DNA from: Polyangium spumosum
GTDB taxonomy: Bacteria; Myxococcota_A; Polyangia; Polyangiales; Polyangiaceae
DNA length: 64,000 nt
NCBI RefSeq assembly: GCF_009649845.1
Contig: NZ_WJIE01000025.1
Location: 1 to 64,000, forward strand
Reading direction: 5' to 3'
In this document: piece by piece, positions 26,838 to 35,067 of the stretch
How positions within the stretch are numbered: position 1 is the first letter of the stretch
How the letters are laid out: each line of letters starts with the position of its first letter
Notes under the pieces: generated by a model
The model's database searches: none
The model's input: the letters and a program-made list of their open reading frames with translations, nothing else
What the model was told of the DNA's origin: nothing
Translations under genes and position numbers: made by a program

Positions 26838-27284
26838 CTAGATGACGTAATCGACCCGATCGGCCTCGCCGCGGCGGAGACCGAGGGCCTCGCCGCGCTC
26901 GACGACGTCGGCGATCGAGATGTCGTCGAAGGCCTTCTCGATGGCGACCGCGAGGTCCTTGAAGATGGCCGCCGTGGCGTCCGGCCCGCCGCGCTCGCCT
27001 TCGTCCTCGGCGGGGCAGACGACGATCGGGCCTTCGAGCGCGCGGAAGACGTCGCCGAGCGTGATCTCGGCGGCGGGCCTCGCGAGGTGATACCCTCCGC
27101 GTGGACCACGCTTGGCGCCCAGGATCCCGGCCTTCTTCAGGTCCTGGAAGATCTGCTCCAGGAACCGCGCGGGGATCGTCTCGCGCTCGGCGATCTCCCG
27201 GATCTGCGTGGGCCCGCCGTCGTCGTGGAAGGCGATGTCGAACAACGCGCGCACCCCGTAGCGGCCCTTGTTGGACAACTTCAC
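26838..27284 (-). CDS. Rrf2-family transcriptional regulator (CymR/IscR type)
   Basis: 148 aa from a GTG at 27284. The N-terminal winged helix has the family start MKLSNKGRYGVRAL and the wing segment GPRGGYHLARP. Only one cysteine is present (VVCPAE), not the three of IscR, so it is unlikely to hold a [2Fe-2S] cluster. CymR-like members sense cysteine synthase or O-acetylserine. As first gene of the cysteine operon, with a palindrome covering its own start codon, it most likely autoregulates the operon in response to sulfur supply. Confidence 0.9.
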   Translation of the reverse strand: MKLSNKGRYGVRALFDIAFHDDGGPTQIREIAERETIPARFLEQIFQDLKKAGILGAKRGPRGGYHLARPAAEITLGDVFRALEGPIVVCPAEDEGERGGPDATAAIFKDLAVAIEKAFDDISIADVVERGEALGLRRGEADRVDYVI

Positions 27285-27303
27285 AGCGCACGGGTGTAAG
27301 TTG
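27276..27303. promoter_or_regulatory. Palindrome over the Rrf2 start codon, candidate operator
   Basis: CAACTTCAC (27276-27284) and GTGTAAGTTG (27294-27303) form an imperfect dyad with one extra base in the right arm, centred between the -10 element and the start codon. Rrf2 proteins bind such dyads of about 26-30 bp as dimers. Position overlaps the proposed transcription start, as expected for autorepression. Confidence 0.5.
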
Positions 27304-27321
27304 TTGCATCGGAATAGTCAA
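27293..27321 (-). promoter_or_regulatory. Candidate sigma-70 promoter of the cysteine operon
   Basis: On the minus strand TTGACT (27321-27316) is followed by a 17-nt spacer and TACACC (27298-27293). The predicted start of transcription falls within about 2-3 bases of the GTG start at 27284, so the Rrf2 mRNA would be nearly leaderless. The -35 is strong, the -10 weak. Confidence 0.5.
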
Positions 27322-27384
27322 GAACCCGCGCCGTCGACCCGGTCCGAGGTGGGCTCGAACACGTGGGGTGACCCTGCGGACCCG

Positions 27385-27573
27385 GTCGTCGAGCTGTTCG
27401 ACCCGATCGCAGACCTGCTCGCCCCGGTCGTCGACCTGCTCGACCCGGTCGTCGAGCTGTTCGACCCGATCGCAGACCTGCTCGCCCCGGTCGTCGACCT
27501 GCTCGACCCGGTCGTCGAGCTGTTCGACCCGATCACGGACCAGCTCGACCCGATCGTCGACCGGGTGGACCCG
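27385..27573. repeat. 63-bp tandem repeat built of 21-bp units (heptad-coding)
   Basis: Two perfect 63-bp copies (27385-27447 and 27448-27510) and a third that decays after about 24 bases. Each 63-mer contains three 21-bp subunits beginning GTCGTCGA, ATCGCAGA and GTCGTCGA. A plus-strand frame from GTG 27349 to 27603 would read an 84-aa protein of DPVVELFDPIADLLAP units; the minus strand reads DDRVEQLDDRVEQV heptads typical of a coiled coil. Neither frame has a convincing ribosome site, so I list it as a repeat and not as a gene. It fills most of the 492-bp gap between the Rrf2 gene and the gene at 27777; the rest of that gap shows only the promoter and operator. Confidence 0.85.
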
Positions 27574-27776
27574 ATCGATCGACCGCCTCGACCCCTTCGA
27601 TGAAACAGCAAGTTTCCGTCTGTATGACCCTTCGAGCCATCGCGTCGAAAGACCACGCATCGATTCCGCAGGCTCGATAACCCCATCGACGCCCCTTCGG
27701 GATCCAGAATGGCCCTCCGCGCCTCGATGCGTGTTTCGCGGGGGTCTGATCCTGGAGAGGGAACACGGAGAATGCC

Positions 27777-28316
27777 ATGCCCGCCACGCCCATCCCCGTC
27801 GGTTCGCTCGTCATCGATTGTTCGAAGCAGGGTTCGTTTCTCGTGGACCTGCCGCATCGCGGTCTACGCGGTCTGCTCGTCGAGCGCGCCGGGTTCATCG
27901 AGGTGCTCGGAGAGATCCTCGCCAATCAGGCGACGGTCGGCCCCAAGGCCGGCGTCACGCAGGACGACGTCGACGGGATCCTGCTCGACAATGCGTACAT
28001 CGACGAAATCGACGCGATCCTGCCCGCCGCCCGCAAGCTCGTCGAGCTGCTCGTGGAGAGCCGCGCGTTTTATGACGACGACAGGCAGCGCAGAGTCCAC
28101 GCCATCGCGAACCTCATCGAGGGCCGCGCGCGTACGACCGGCGTTATCGAATTGTTGGCGAAATACGAAAAGACCCGCACGTACCGCTCGGCCACCGGCG
28201 TGAAGGGCGCCAAGACACGCAAGGCGAAGGCGAAGGCGAAGGCGCAGCAGGCGCAGACGCAGACGCAGACGCCCCCCATCGTCACCCCGCCGTTCGTCCC
28301 GGCCGGTACGCAATAA
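27777..28316 (+). CDS. Conserved-looking hypothetical protein with Lys/Gln-rich tail
   Basis: 179 aa from an ATG preceded by CGGAGA. The first ~135 residues are predicted helical and acidic (GVTQDDVDGILLDNAYIDEIDAI). Then comes a basic low-complexity tail: KAKAKAKAQQAQ followed by TQTQTPP. Such tails can bind nucleic acid or polyphosphate, but no family was recognised. It is followed at 28 bp by a strong stem-loop terminator, so it is monocistronic. Confidence 0.75.
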   Translation: MPATPIPVGSLVIDCSKQGSFLVDLPHRGLRGLLVERAGFIEVLGEILANQATVGPKAGVTQDDVDGILLDNAYIDEIDAILPAARKLVELLVESRAFYDDDRQRRVHAIANLIEGRARTTGVIELLAKYEKTRTYRSATGVKGAKTRKAKAKAKAQQAQTQTQTPPIVTPPFVPAGTQ

Positions 28317-28343
28317 CGGTCGGCTGGACTCCCTCCCTCCCCG

Positions 28344-28369
28344 AACACCCGGCTTCGCGGCCGGGTGTT
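28344..28369 (+). terminator. Intrinsic-type terminator hairpin
   Basis: AACACCCGGC (28344-28353) pairs perfectly with GCCGGGTGTT (28360-28369) around the loop TTCGCG, followed by TTGCC. It ends the gene at 27777-28316. The right half of the hairpin is duplicated at 29761, where it has lost its left arm. Confidence 0.75.
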
Positions 28370-28390
28370 TGCCTTGCCCATCCGAAGCCT
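28355..28390. repeat. 36-bp direct repeat, left copy
   Basis: Starts TCGCGGCCGGGTGTTTGCCT and ends ATCCGAAGCCT. It is identical over 36 bp to 29757-29792 and includes the loop end and right arm of the terminator. With its partner it frames the DUF6978/DUF1828 genes. Confidence 0.9.
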
Positions 28391-28462
28391 GAGTCTTCAT
28401 CCCTTCCGCCCTTGACAGGAACTCCGACTTGTTGTGTGGATGATGCCGCTCGAGGAGAAGGC

Positions 28463-28921
28463 ATGCTCACCCAGTCGGAGTTCGAGGCCATGATTGCCGA
28501 CGCCAGCAAGCGCATCGAAGGCGACATCTCTTGGCGTGAGGACGAGGATCATTCTCCCGCTGTCGAGTTCCGGGTGGAGGTTCTGTCCAACGCTGGGCAC
28601 CCGCTAACCTTGAAAGGTAGCTACAATCCGCTCGCCGGGTCCCTGTCCTACACGCTCATCCACCGTGCGGCCGGACGGGTCTATGCTCTCGACATGGGCA
28701 AGGACCACCGAAATCCTTCGGGCGTGCTCGTCGGGGAGAAACACAAACATCGGTGGAAAGAGAAATATCGAGATAAGGAAGCGTACGTTCCGGATGACAT
28801 CACCGCTCCGTTGACCCAGCCTGTTCAGGTCTGGTCTCAGTTCTGTGCCGAGGCCAAGATTACCCACCAAGGCATGCTGCACCAGCCGCCCTCAGCAAGT
28901 GAAATGGACCCGTTCTCATGA
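28463..28921 (+). CDS. DUF6978-like protein, cassette gene 1
   Basis: 152 aa; ATG at 28463 with GAGGAGAAG upstream, and a near-consensus TTGACA at 28412 for its own promoter. The sequence fits DUF6978 by eye: an N-terminal helix LTQSEFEAMIADASKRI, a central beta part, and DHRNPSGVLVGEKHKHRWKEKYRDKEAY, which contains the family H-x-N-P and H-x-H features. DUF6978 and DUF1828 genes often neighbour each other in mobile DNA. Its codon use is visibly more AT-rich at third positions than flanking genes, suggesting recent transfer. It overlaps the next gene as ATGA. Biochemical function unknown. Confidence 0.75.
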   Translation: MLTQSEFEAMIADASKRIEGDISWREDEDHSPAVEFRVEVLSNAGHPLTLKGSYNPLAGSLSYTLIHRAAGRVYALDMGKDHRNPSGVLVGEKHKHRWKEKYRDKEAYVPDDITAPLTQPVQVWSQFCAEAKITHQGMLHQPPSASEMDPFS

Positions 28922-29694
28922 ACATCGAACCGTGCAGGCTGGTCGCTGAGCAACTGGGAGCGCTTTTTGTCTGCACTCCCCACGATGCGTACATCCGGAT
29001 GCGCACGCCGCTGCTCTACCCTGATGGGGATGTCATCGACATCTTCGTCCGCCCGCAGGGAAACAGGATGCTCGTTACGGACCTTGGGGAGAGCCTTCGG
29101 TGGCTACGGACGCAAACGGCCAGCGCGAGCCGGAGGTCGCCCAAGCAGCAGACGATGATCCAGGACGTTTGCCAAACGCACGGAATCGAGCTGTTCAAGG
29201 GCATGCTGGTATTACGAGACGTGGAACCAACGAGGTTGGCAGAAGCTGTTTTGCGGCTGGGGCAGGCCGCAAGCCGAGTAGGCGACCTCTGGTTCACGAT
29301 GCGCACGAGAACGGCGCAGTCGGTAACCGACGAAGTGGAAGATCTTCTTCGCGCGAACGATCTGCCCTTCGAGCGGGGCAGAAAGATGCGTGGGGGTTCC
29401 GGTCGCGATTACAACGTCGACTTCGAAGTGCATGCCCCGAAGCATCTGTCCTTGGTTCAGGTTCTCAGTACGGGAAGCCGCGCCGCTACCGCGGGTTTGG
29501 TTGAACACACCTATACCCTATGGTCGGAACTCGCATACCACAAGGCGCCTGGCAACCCAATGAAGTTCGTATCGCTGTTGGATGATACCGTCGATGTGTG
29601 GGCCAGAGAAGACTTCAGGCTGCTCGAGACTGTCTCGGATCAAATCGTGATGTGGTCGCGCCCAGACGCGGTGGTTCAGGCATTGGTCGCGTAG
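28918..29694 (+). CDS. DUF1828/DUF1829-like protein, cassette gene 2
   Basis: 258 aa, start fused to the stop of gene 1 (ATGA). The N-terminal part matches DUF1828: RTPLLYPDGDVIDIFV then LVTDLGESLRWL. The C-terminal half (FEVHAPKHLSLVQVLS then HTYTLWSELAYHK) looks like DUF1829. The pair DUF1828/DUF1829 is known mainly from phage and plasmid-linked genes and has no proven activity. Low-GC codon use and flanking 36-bp repeats mark it as acquired DNA. A toxin-antitoxin or anti-phage role is only an inference. Confidence 0.75.
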   Translation: MNIEPCRLVAEQLGALFVCTPHDAYIRMRTPLLYPDGDVIDIFVRPQGNRMLVTDLGESLRWLRTQTASASRRSPKQQTMIQDVCQTHGIELFKGMLVLRDVEPTRLAEAVLRLGQAASRVGDLWFTMRTRTAQSVTDEVEDLLRANDLPFERGRKMRGGSGRDYNVDFEVHAPKHLSLVQVLSTGSRAATAGLVEHTYTLWSELAYHKAPGNPMKFVSLLDDTVDVWAREDFRLLETVSDQIVMWSRPDAVVQALVA

Positions 29695-29756
29695 TTTGGC
29701 TTACCAATGACGCCTGGACGCATGATCGCGAACACGTGAGGTTGTCCCCCCAACCA

Positions 29757-29792
29757 TCGCGGCCGGGTGTTTGCCTTGCCCATCCGAAGCCT
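29757..29792. repeat. 36-bp direct repeat, right copy
   Basis: Identical to 28355-28390. Here the left arm of the terminator hairpin is absent, so this copy cannot fold as the left one does; recombination between copies would delete 1,402 bp and leave one intact terminator upstream of the Nudix gene. Confidence 0.9.
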
Positions 29793-29826
29793 TCCCCTCC
29801 TCCCTCGCGCCGGGTATCCTGCGCGC

Positions 29827-30300
29827 GTGTCCCGCAGGCCGATCCCCACCTGGTTCTTCGCGATGGTCGTCGTGCGGCGCGCTGACGAGTTCCTGCTCGT
29901 GCACGAGCGCGGGCACGGGCAAACGTGGTACCTGCCCGGCGGGCGCGTCGAGCCGGGCGAGCGGATCGTCGACGCCGCGGTCCGCGAGACACTCGAGGAG
30001 GCCGGCGTACGCGCCGCGATCCAGGGCGTGCTCCGCGTCGAGCACTCGCCGCACCCGAGCGGCACGGCGCGCTGCCGCGTGTTTTTCCTGGCGAGGCCCG
30101 AGGGCGACCCGACCCCGAAGATCGAGCCGGACGAGCACTCGCTCGGCGCCCGATGGGTGAAGCTCGACGAGCTCCAGGGTTTGCCCCTGCGCGGCGAAGA
30201 GGCCCGCGAGATCCTGAATGCGGTCGCGGCCGGCGCCCCGTCCTATCCGCTCTCCGTGCTCACCTACGAGGGGGCCGCGTGGGGGCCGCGCCGCGTGTAG
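29827..30300 (+). CDS. Nudix hydrolase
   Basis: 157 aa from a GTG at 29827; an upstream GTG at 29767 lies inside the direct repeat and is less likely. The Nudix box is complete: GGRVEPGERIVDAAVRETLEEAG. The MutT-like fold hydrolyses nucleoside diphosphates linked to another moiety; substrate is not predictable. Before the cassette insertion it would have followed the gene at 27777 directly. 48 bp separate it from the acyl-CoA dehydrogenase gene, so they may be co-transcribed. Confidence 0.88.
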   Translation: MSRRPIPTWFFAMVVVRRADEFLLVHERGHGQTWYLPGGRVEPGERIVDAAVRETLEEAGVRAAIQGVLRVEHSPHPSGTARCRVFFLARPEGDPTPKIEPDEHSLGARWVKLDELQGLPLRGEEAREILNAVAAGAPSYPLSVLTYEGAAWGPRRV

Positions 30301-30348
30301 ATTCTGCGTAACGCCGGGCGCCGAATCTGCGTATACTCCCGGCGCGCC

Positions 30349-32040
<1,692 letters not shown>

Positions 32041-32138
32041 CGCGACGTGTCAGGTCCGGGCGTGACCTCTTTTGGATTTCGTGCAACCTCGGCAGGGCTT
32101 AGGATGCCGACCTTCCGTTTCAGAAGGGAGCCCGGATC

Positions 32139-32465
32139 ATGTACGTTGCGCGTTGGCAGTTCACGGCTCGGTTCGGTCGCAAGGACGAGTGTCTGAAGGT
32201 GCTGCGGAAGTGGTACGTCGACGTGGCCCAGCGTATTGGCTGGCGCTCGCTCCGCGTGCTCGCCGGCAGCATCGGCGGGCCCGAGTCGCAGGTCGAGCTC
32301 GAGGTGCCGCTCGATAACGTGGAAGACCTCGAGGCCGCATGGCGTGACATGGCCGCTGTCCCGTACCACGCCGAGTATCAGAAGCAGCTCGGCGAGCTGA
32401 TCGTGCACGGCACCGAACGCTGGACGATCCACCGGGTGGCGGATCTGACGCCGTCCGAGTCCTGA
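32139..32465 (+). CDS. Small hypothetical protein, possible dimeric alpha-beta barrel
   Basis: 108 aa with a GAAGGGAG ribosome site. The alternating pattern (MYVARWQFTARFGRKDECL, then VAQRIGWRSLRVLAGSIGG, then SQVELEVPLDNVEDLEAAW) is what NIPSNAP/DABB-type ferredoxin-like barrels look like. No catalytic residues can be assigned. It is convergent with the Rpn-like gene, 7 bp apart. Confidence 0.72.
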   Translation: MYVARWQFTARFGRKDECLKVLRKWYVDVAQRIGWRSLRVLAGSIGGPESQVELEVPLDNVEDLEAAWRDMAAVPYHAEYQKQLGELIVHGTERWTIHRVADLTPSES

Positions 32466-32472
32466 AGCGGGC

Positions 32473-33444
32473 CTACGCCACGACGTCCTCGGGTGTCTTC
32501 GCCACGAGGACACGCGCCGTCCACGAATCGAGCGTGGCCGAATCCGCTGCCTCGATACGGGCCACGACAGCCTGGGGCAACTCGCCGAAGCGAAGGCGCA
32601 AGAGCTGCAGCATGGTGTGGCGTTGCCCTTCGAGCTGTCCTTCCTGGCGTCCTTCCCGGCGTCCTTCCTGGCGTCCTTCCTGGCGTCCTTCCTGGCGTCC
32701 TTCCTGGCGTCCTTCCTGGCGTCCCAGGTCCTTGGCCTGGCGCTCCCACATCTCCATGATTTCTTGCGTGTTCATGAGCAGCTCCTCGTCCGTGGGGGTG
32801 ACAGGGTCGGTCGCGGCTTCGATACGGTAGCGTATCAGGATCGGCAGGGCGATGCATCGCTCGAAGTCGTCCGCCCGCAGTGTCTTGAGCTCCTCGAGGG
32901 CTCGCCGAAGGGTTCGTCCGCGTCCCATGAGCCGGAGAAGCAGGGTCGAGCGGTCCTCCGGGAGCTCACGGGTGACGACGACCGACGTGTGCAGGCCAGG
33001 CGCGAACGCATAGATGCCCCGCGGCCAGGTCCGCTTGCTGCGCGCCGCGAGCGCGCGCAGGCCTTTCGTGGGGCGTCCAGCGGAGAGGACCCATAGATGA
33101 GGTAACGGCGGAGGTGCCTCGCGTCCGAGGAGGACATGCCTCAGGTTGAGTTGCTTGCGGACGCACGCGACGATCTCGATGTCGTCGGGGGTCTCGGAGA
33201 AGACCTCGAACGTGCACGCCGAGCGGCTCATTCGACCGAGGAGGCTCGCGCCCAAGGAGGACGAAGGAGGGCGCGTCGGATCGGGGACGAACCAGCCATC
33301 GACGCGCTGCGGGTCGGGGCTCACCTCGACCTCGGGCGTGAAGACCCCGAGGGGCGCGAGCGCCGCGCGGAGGAGCTGCTTGAAAGCCTGGTCGTAACGC
33401 GTGTGCACGACGGGCACTCTTCCATGCGAGGGGCCCGCGGGCAA
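32473..33444 (-). CDS. Rpn/YhgA-like PD-(D/E)XK protein with RQEG repeat
   Basis: 323 aa. The N-terminal 200 residues resemble the Rpn/transposase-related nuclease group often annotated DUF4351-type: RYDQAFKQLLRAAL, GWFVPD, FEVFSETPDDIEIV and the GRGRTLRRALEEL helix. Then a charged repeat of seven or eight RQEG units (from the 12-bp tandem repeat) leads into the C-terminal LQLLRLRFGELP helix, typical of these proteins. Family members promote recombination in E. coli; here it is unproven. GTG at 33417 is an alternative start. Confidence 0.75.
   Translation of the reverse strand: MPAGPSHGRVPVVHTRYDQAFKQLLRAALAPLGVFTPEVEVSPDPQRVDGWFVPDPTRPPSSSLGASLLGRMSRSACTFEVFSETPDDIEIVACVRKQLNLRHVLLGREAPPPLPHLWVLSAGRPTKGLRALAARSKRTWPRGIYAFAPGLHTSVVVTRELPEDRSTLLLRLMGRGRTLRRALEELKTLRADDFERCIALPILIRYRIEAATDPVTPTDEELLMNTQEIMEMWERQAKDLGRQEGRQEGRQEGRQEGRQEGRREGRQEGQLEGQRHTMLQLLRLRFGELPQAVVARIEAADSATLDSWTARVLVAKTPEDVVA
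32641..32724. repeat. 12-bp tandem repeat (7 copies) inside the Rpn-like gene
   Basis: Unit TTCCTGGCGTCC repeated seven times, one copy with a single C for T change. It encodes the R-x-E-G repeat on the minus strand. Copy number could vary by slippage without breaking the frame because the unit is a multiple of three. Confidence 0.92.
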
Positions 33445-33506
33445 ACCGGTGTGCCCCCGTCAGGGTTCGTCCGCGAAATTTGGTTTGGCTCAGCCAAACC
33501 TCCACC

Positions 33507-35024
33507 CTACGCCCTGAGCACCCGCGCCGACCGTCCCTTCGCCGTCGTCGTCTCCTCGAGCTTCACGCGCTCCCCCGCGGCACGTTTGCCCCGGCGGTCG
33601 AAGACCACGACCGTGCCGCCCCCGAGCCCCTCCGCGTCGAGCAGGTCCTCCAGAAAGCCGAGCGCGCGCGCCTTCGCCCCCGGCTCTCCTTTGCGGCGTG
33701 ACACGAGGACGAATGCCTCGTTTTGCGGGTCTCCCCCCGAGAGCGGTACACGCACCGTCACGTCGATCCGGCCGCGCGAGCCGCCCCAGCGCACGTCCAC
33801 CCAGCCGCGCGGCTCCACCATCCGGTACAGATACCCCAGAAACACGAGCTCGGGCGCGACCCCCTCGTACGCCACGTCCGTCACGAGGTGGCGAGCGTGT
33901 GTCGCGTAAAACACGGCGAACGCGTGGAGGAGCGCCCCCACGTCGAGGGCGCCGTCTGTCTTGTAAAACCGCGCCGGATCCCCCGCGACGGCGCGCCCCG
34001 CGCCCGAGGCGAGCAGGCGCGGGACGAGCGCGCGGTGGAGGCCGCCGAGGACACGCGCAGGGTCGTCCTCGGCGAGCAAGCCGAGGTCGCGGGTATGGCG
34101 GACGTCGTCCTCGTGCGCCCGCGCCACGAGCGCCGTGCCCGCGAGCAGAGGCTCGATCACGCGGCGGACCCGAGGCTCGGCGAGGCGCGCGGCGAGGGCG
34201 TCGATCGGCGTCACGCGGCGATCGACGAGGCGCCGGAGCGCCGCGTGGACGTGCCCCTCGTGAATGGATTCGGCGCGCGGGACGTGCGTCACGAGCTCGC
34301 GGCCGAGCGCCTGCACGAGGAATGGATGGCCCGCCGTCGCCGCGCGCGCCGCGCGAATCGCGCCTTCGTCGAAGGCCTGCCCCGTCTCGTGGGTGTGCTG
34401 CGTATACAGCGCGCGAATCTCGTCCTCGGTGAAGCTGCGCAGGGATCCGGAAGACGCCGCGATCGTGAAGGGGCCCGGTGATTCGAGGCGCAAATCGTGG
34501 TCGGCCGCGAGGGCGATCGACCAGGGGAACGCCGCGGGGCGGCGCGGAGACCCGGCCTCGAGCTGGCGCAAGACCGTCCGGAGCGCGGCGCCGTGCAGGG
34601 TGTCCACGCCGTCGAAGAAGAGGACGAGCGGGCGAGGACAACCCCGCGCCCACGCCGAGAGCGCCGCCCATATCCGCGCGCCCTCCGCCGAGGCGGGGAA
34701 GGGCGGCGGGCAGAGCGCGGGCGGCAAATCGTGCTCCGCGGAGAGGCGGAGCGAGGCGAGCAATACCTCTTCGGCGCGGGCGAGGTCCTCGCCGAGGGGC
34801 TCGCCGATCTCGGCGGAGATCACGAGCGCGGCATATCGACCCGACGCCGTGAGCTCGGCCGCGAGGGCCCGCAAGGTCGTGGTCTTGCCCGTGCGCCGCG
34901 GCGCTCGCACCAGGAAATACGCGCCCTCGTCGACGAGGCCGAGGCCCTCGGCGAGCCGCGGCGCCCGGGGCAGGTGGTAGTGGCGCGCAGGATCGCAGGG
35001 ACCCTCGGTGGTGAAGGTGCGCAT
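33507..35024 (-). CDS. AAA/P-loop ATPase with nuclease-like C terminus
   Basis: 505 aa. P-loop at residues ~40-48 (APRRTGKTT), Walker B at LVLFFDGVD, then helical regions GHPFLVQALGREL of the AAA-14/AAA-35 type seen in transposon-linked ATPases. The last ~100 residues contain GRIDVTVRVP and FVLVSRRKG, which may be the D and E/Q-x-K positions of a PD-(D/E)XK fold. Such ATPase-nuclease fusions are typical of mobile or defence-linked genes but are unproven. It sits beside the Rpn-like gene, 62 bp away on the same strand. Confidence 0.75.
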   Translation of the reverse strand: MRTFTTEGPCDPARHYHLPRAPRLAEGLGLVDEGAYFLVRAPRRTGKTTTLRALAAELTASGRYAALVISAEIGEPLGEDLARAEEVLLASLRLSAEHDLPPALCPPPFPASAEGARIWAALSAWARGCPRPLVLFFDGVDTLHGAALRTVLRQLEAGSPRRPAAFPWSIALAADHDLRLESPGPFTIAASSGSLRSFTEDEIRALYTQHTHETGQAFDEGAIRAARAATAGHPFLVQALGRELVTHVPRAESIHEGHVHAALRRLVDRRVTPIDALAARLAEPRVRRVIEPLLAGTALVARAHEDDVRHTRDLGLLAEDDPARVLGGLHRALVPRLLASGAGRAVAGDPARFYKTDGALDVGALLHAFAVFYATHARHLVTDVAYEGVAPELVFLGYLYRMVEPRGWVDVRWGGSRGRIDVTVRVPLSGGDPQNEAFVLVSRRKGEPGAKARALGFLEDLLDAEGLGGGTVVVFDRRGKRAAGERVKLEETTTAKGRSARVLRA

Positions 35025-35067
35025 GAGCGAGGCGCAGGATATCGAAGGGCGCCTCGGCCGAGAACCG

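Noticed and set aside
27268-27603. Plus-strand ORF of 111 codons over the heptad repeat
   Set aside because: Begins inside the Rrf2 gene and has no ribosome site; kept only as a repeat with possible coding noted.
29767-29826. Longer N terminus for the Nudix gene
   Set aside because: The extra codons lie in the 36-bp direct repeat, which is noncoding at its other copy.
32641-32724. Possible CRISPR array
   Set aside because: The 12-bp units are directly adjacent with no spacers and code for RQEG in a real gene.
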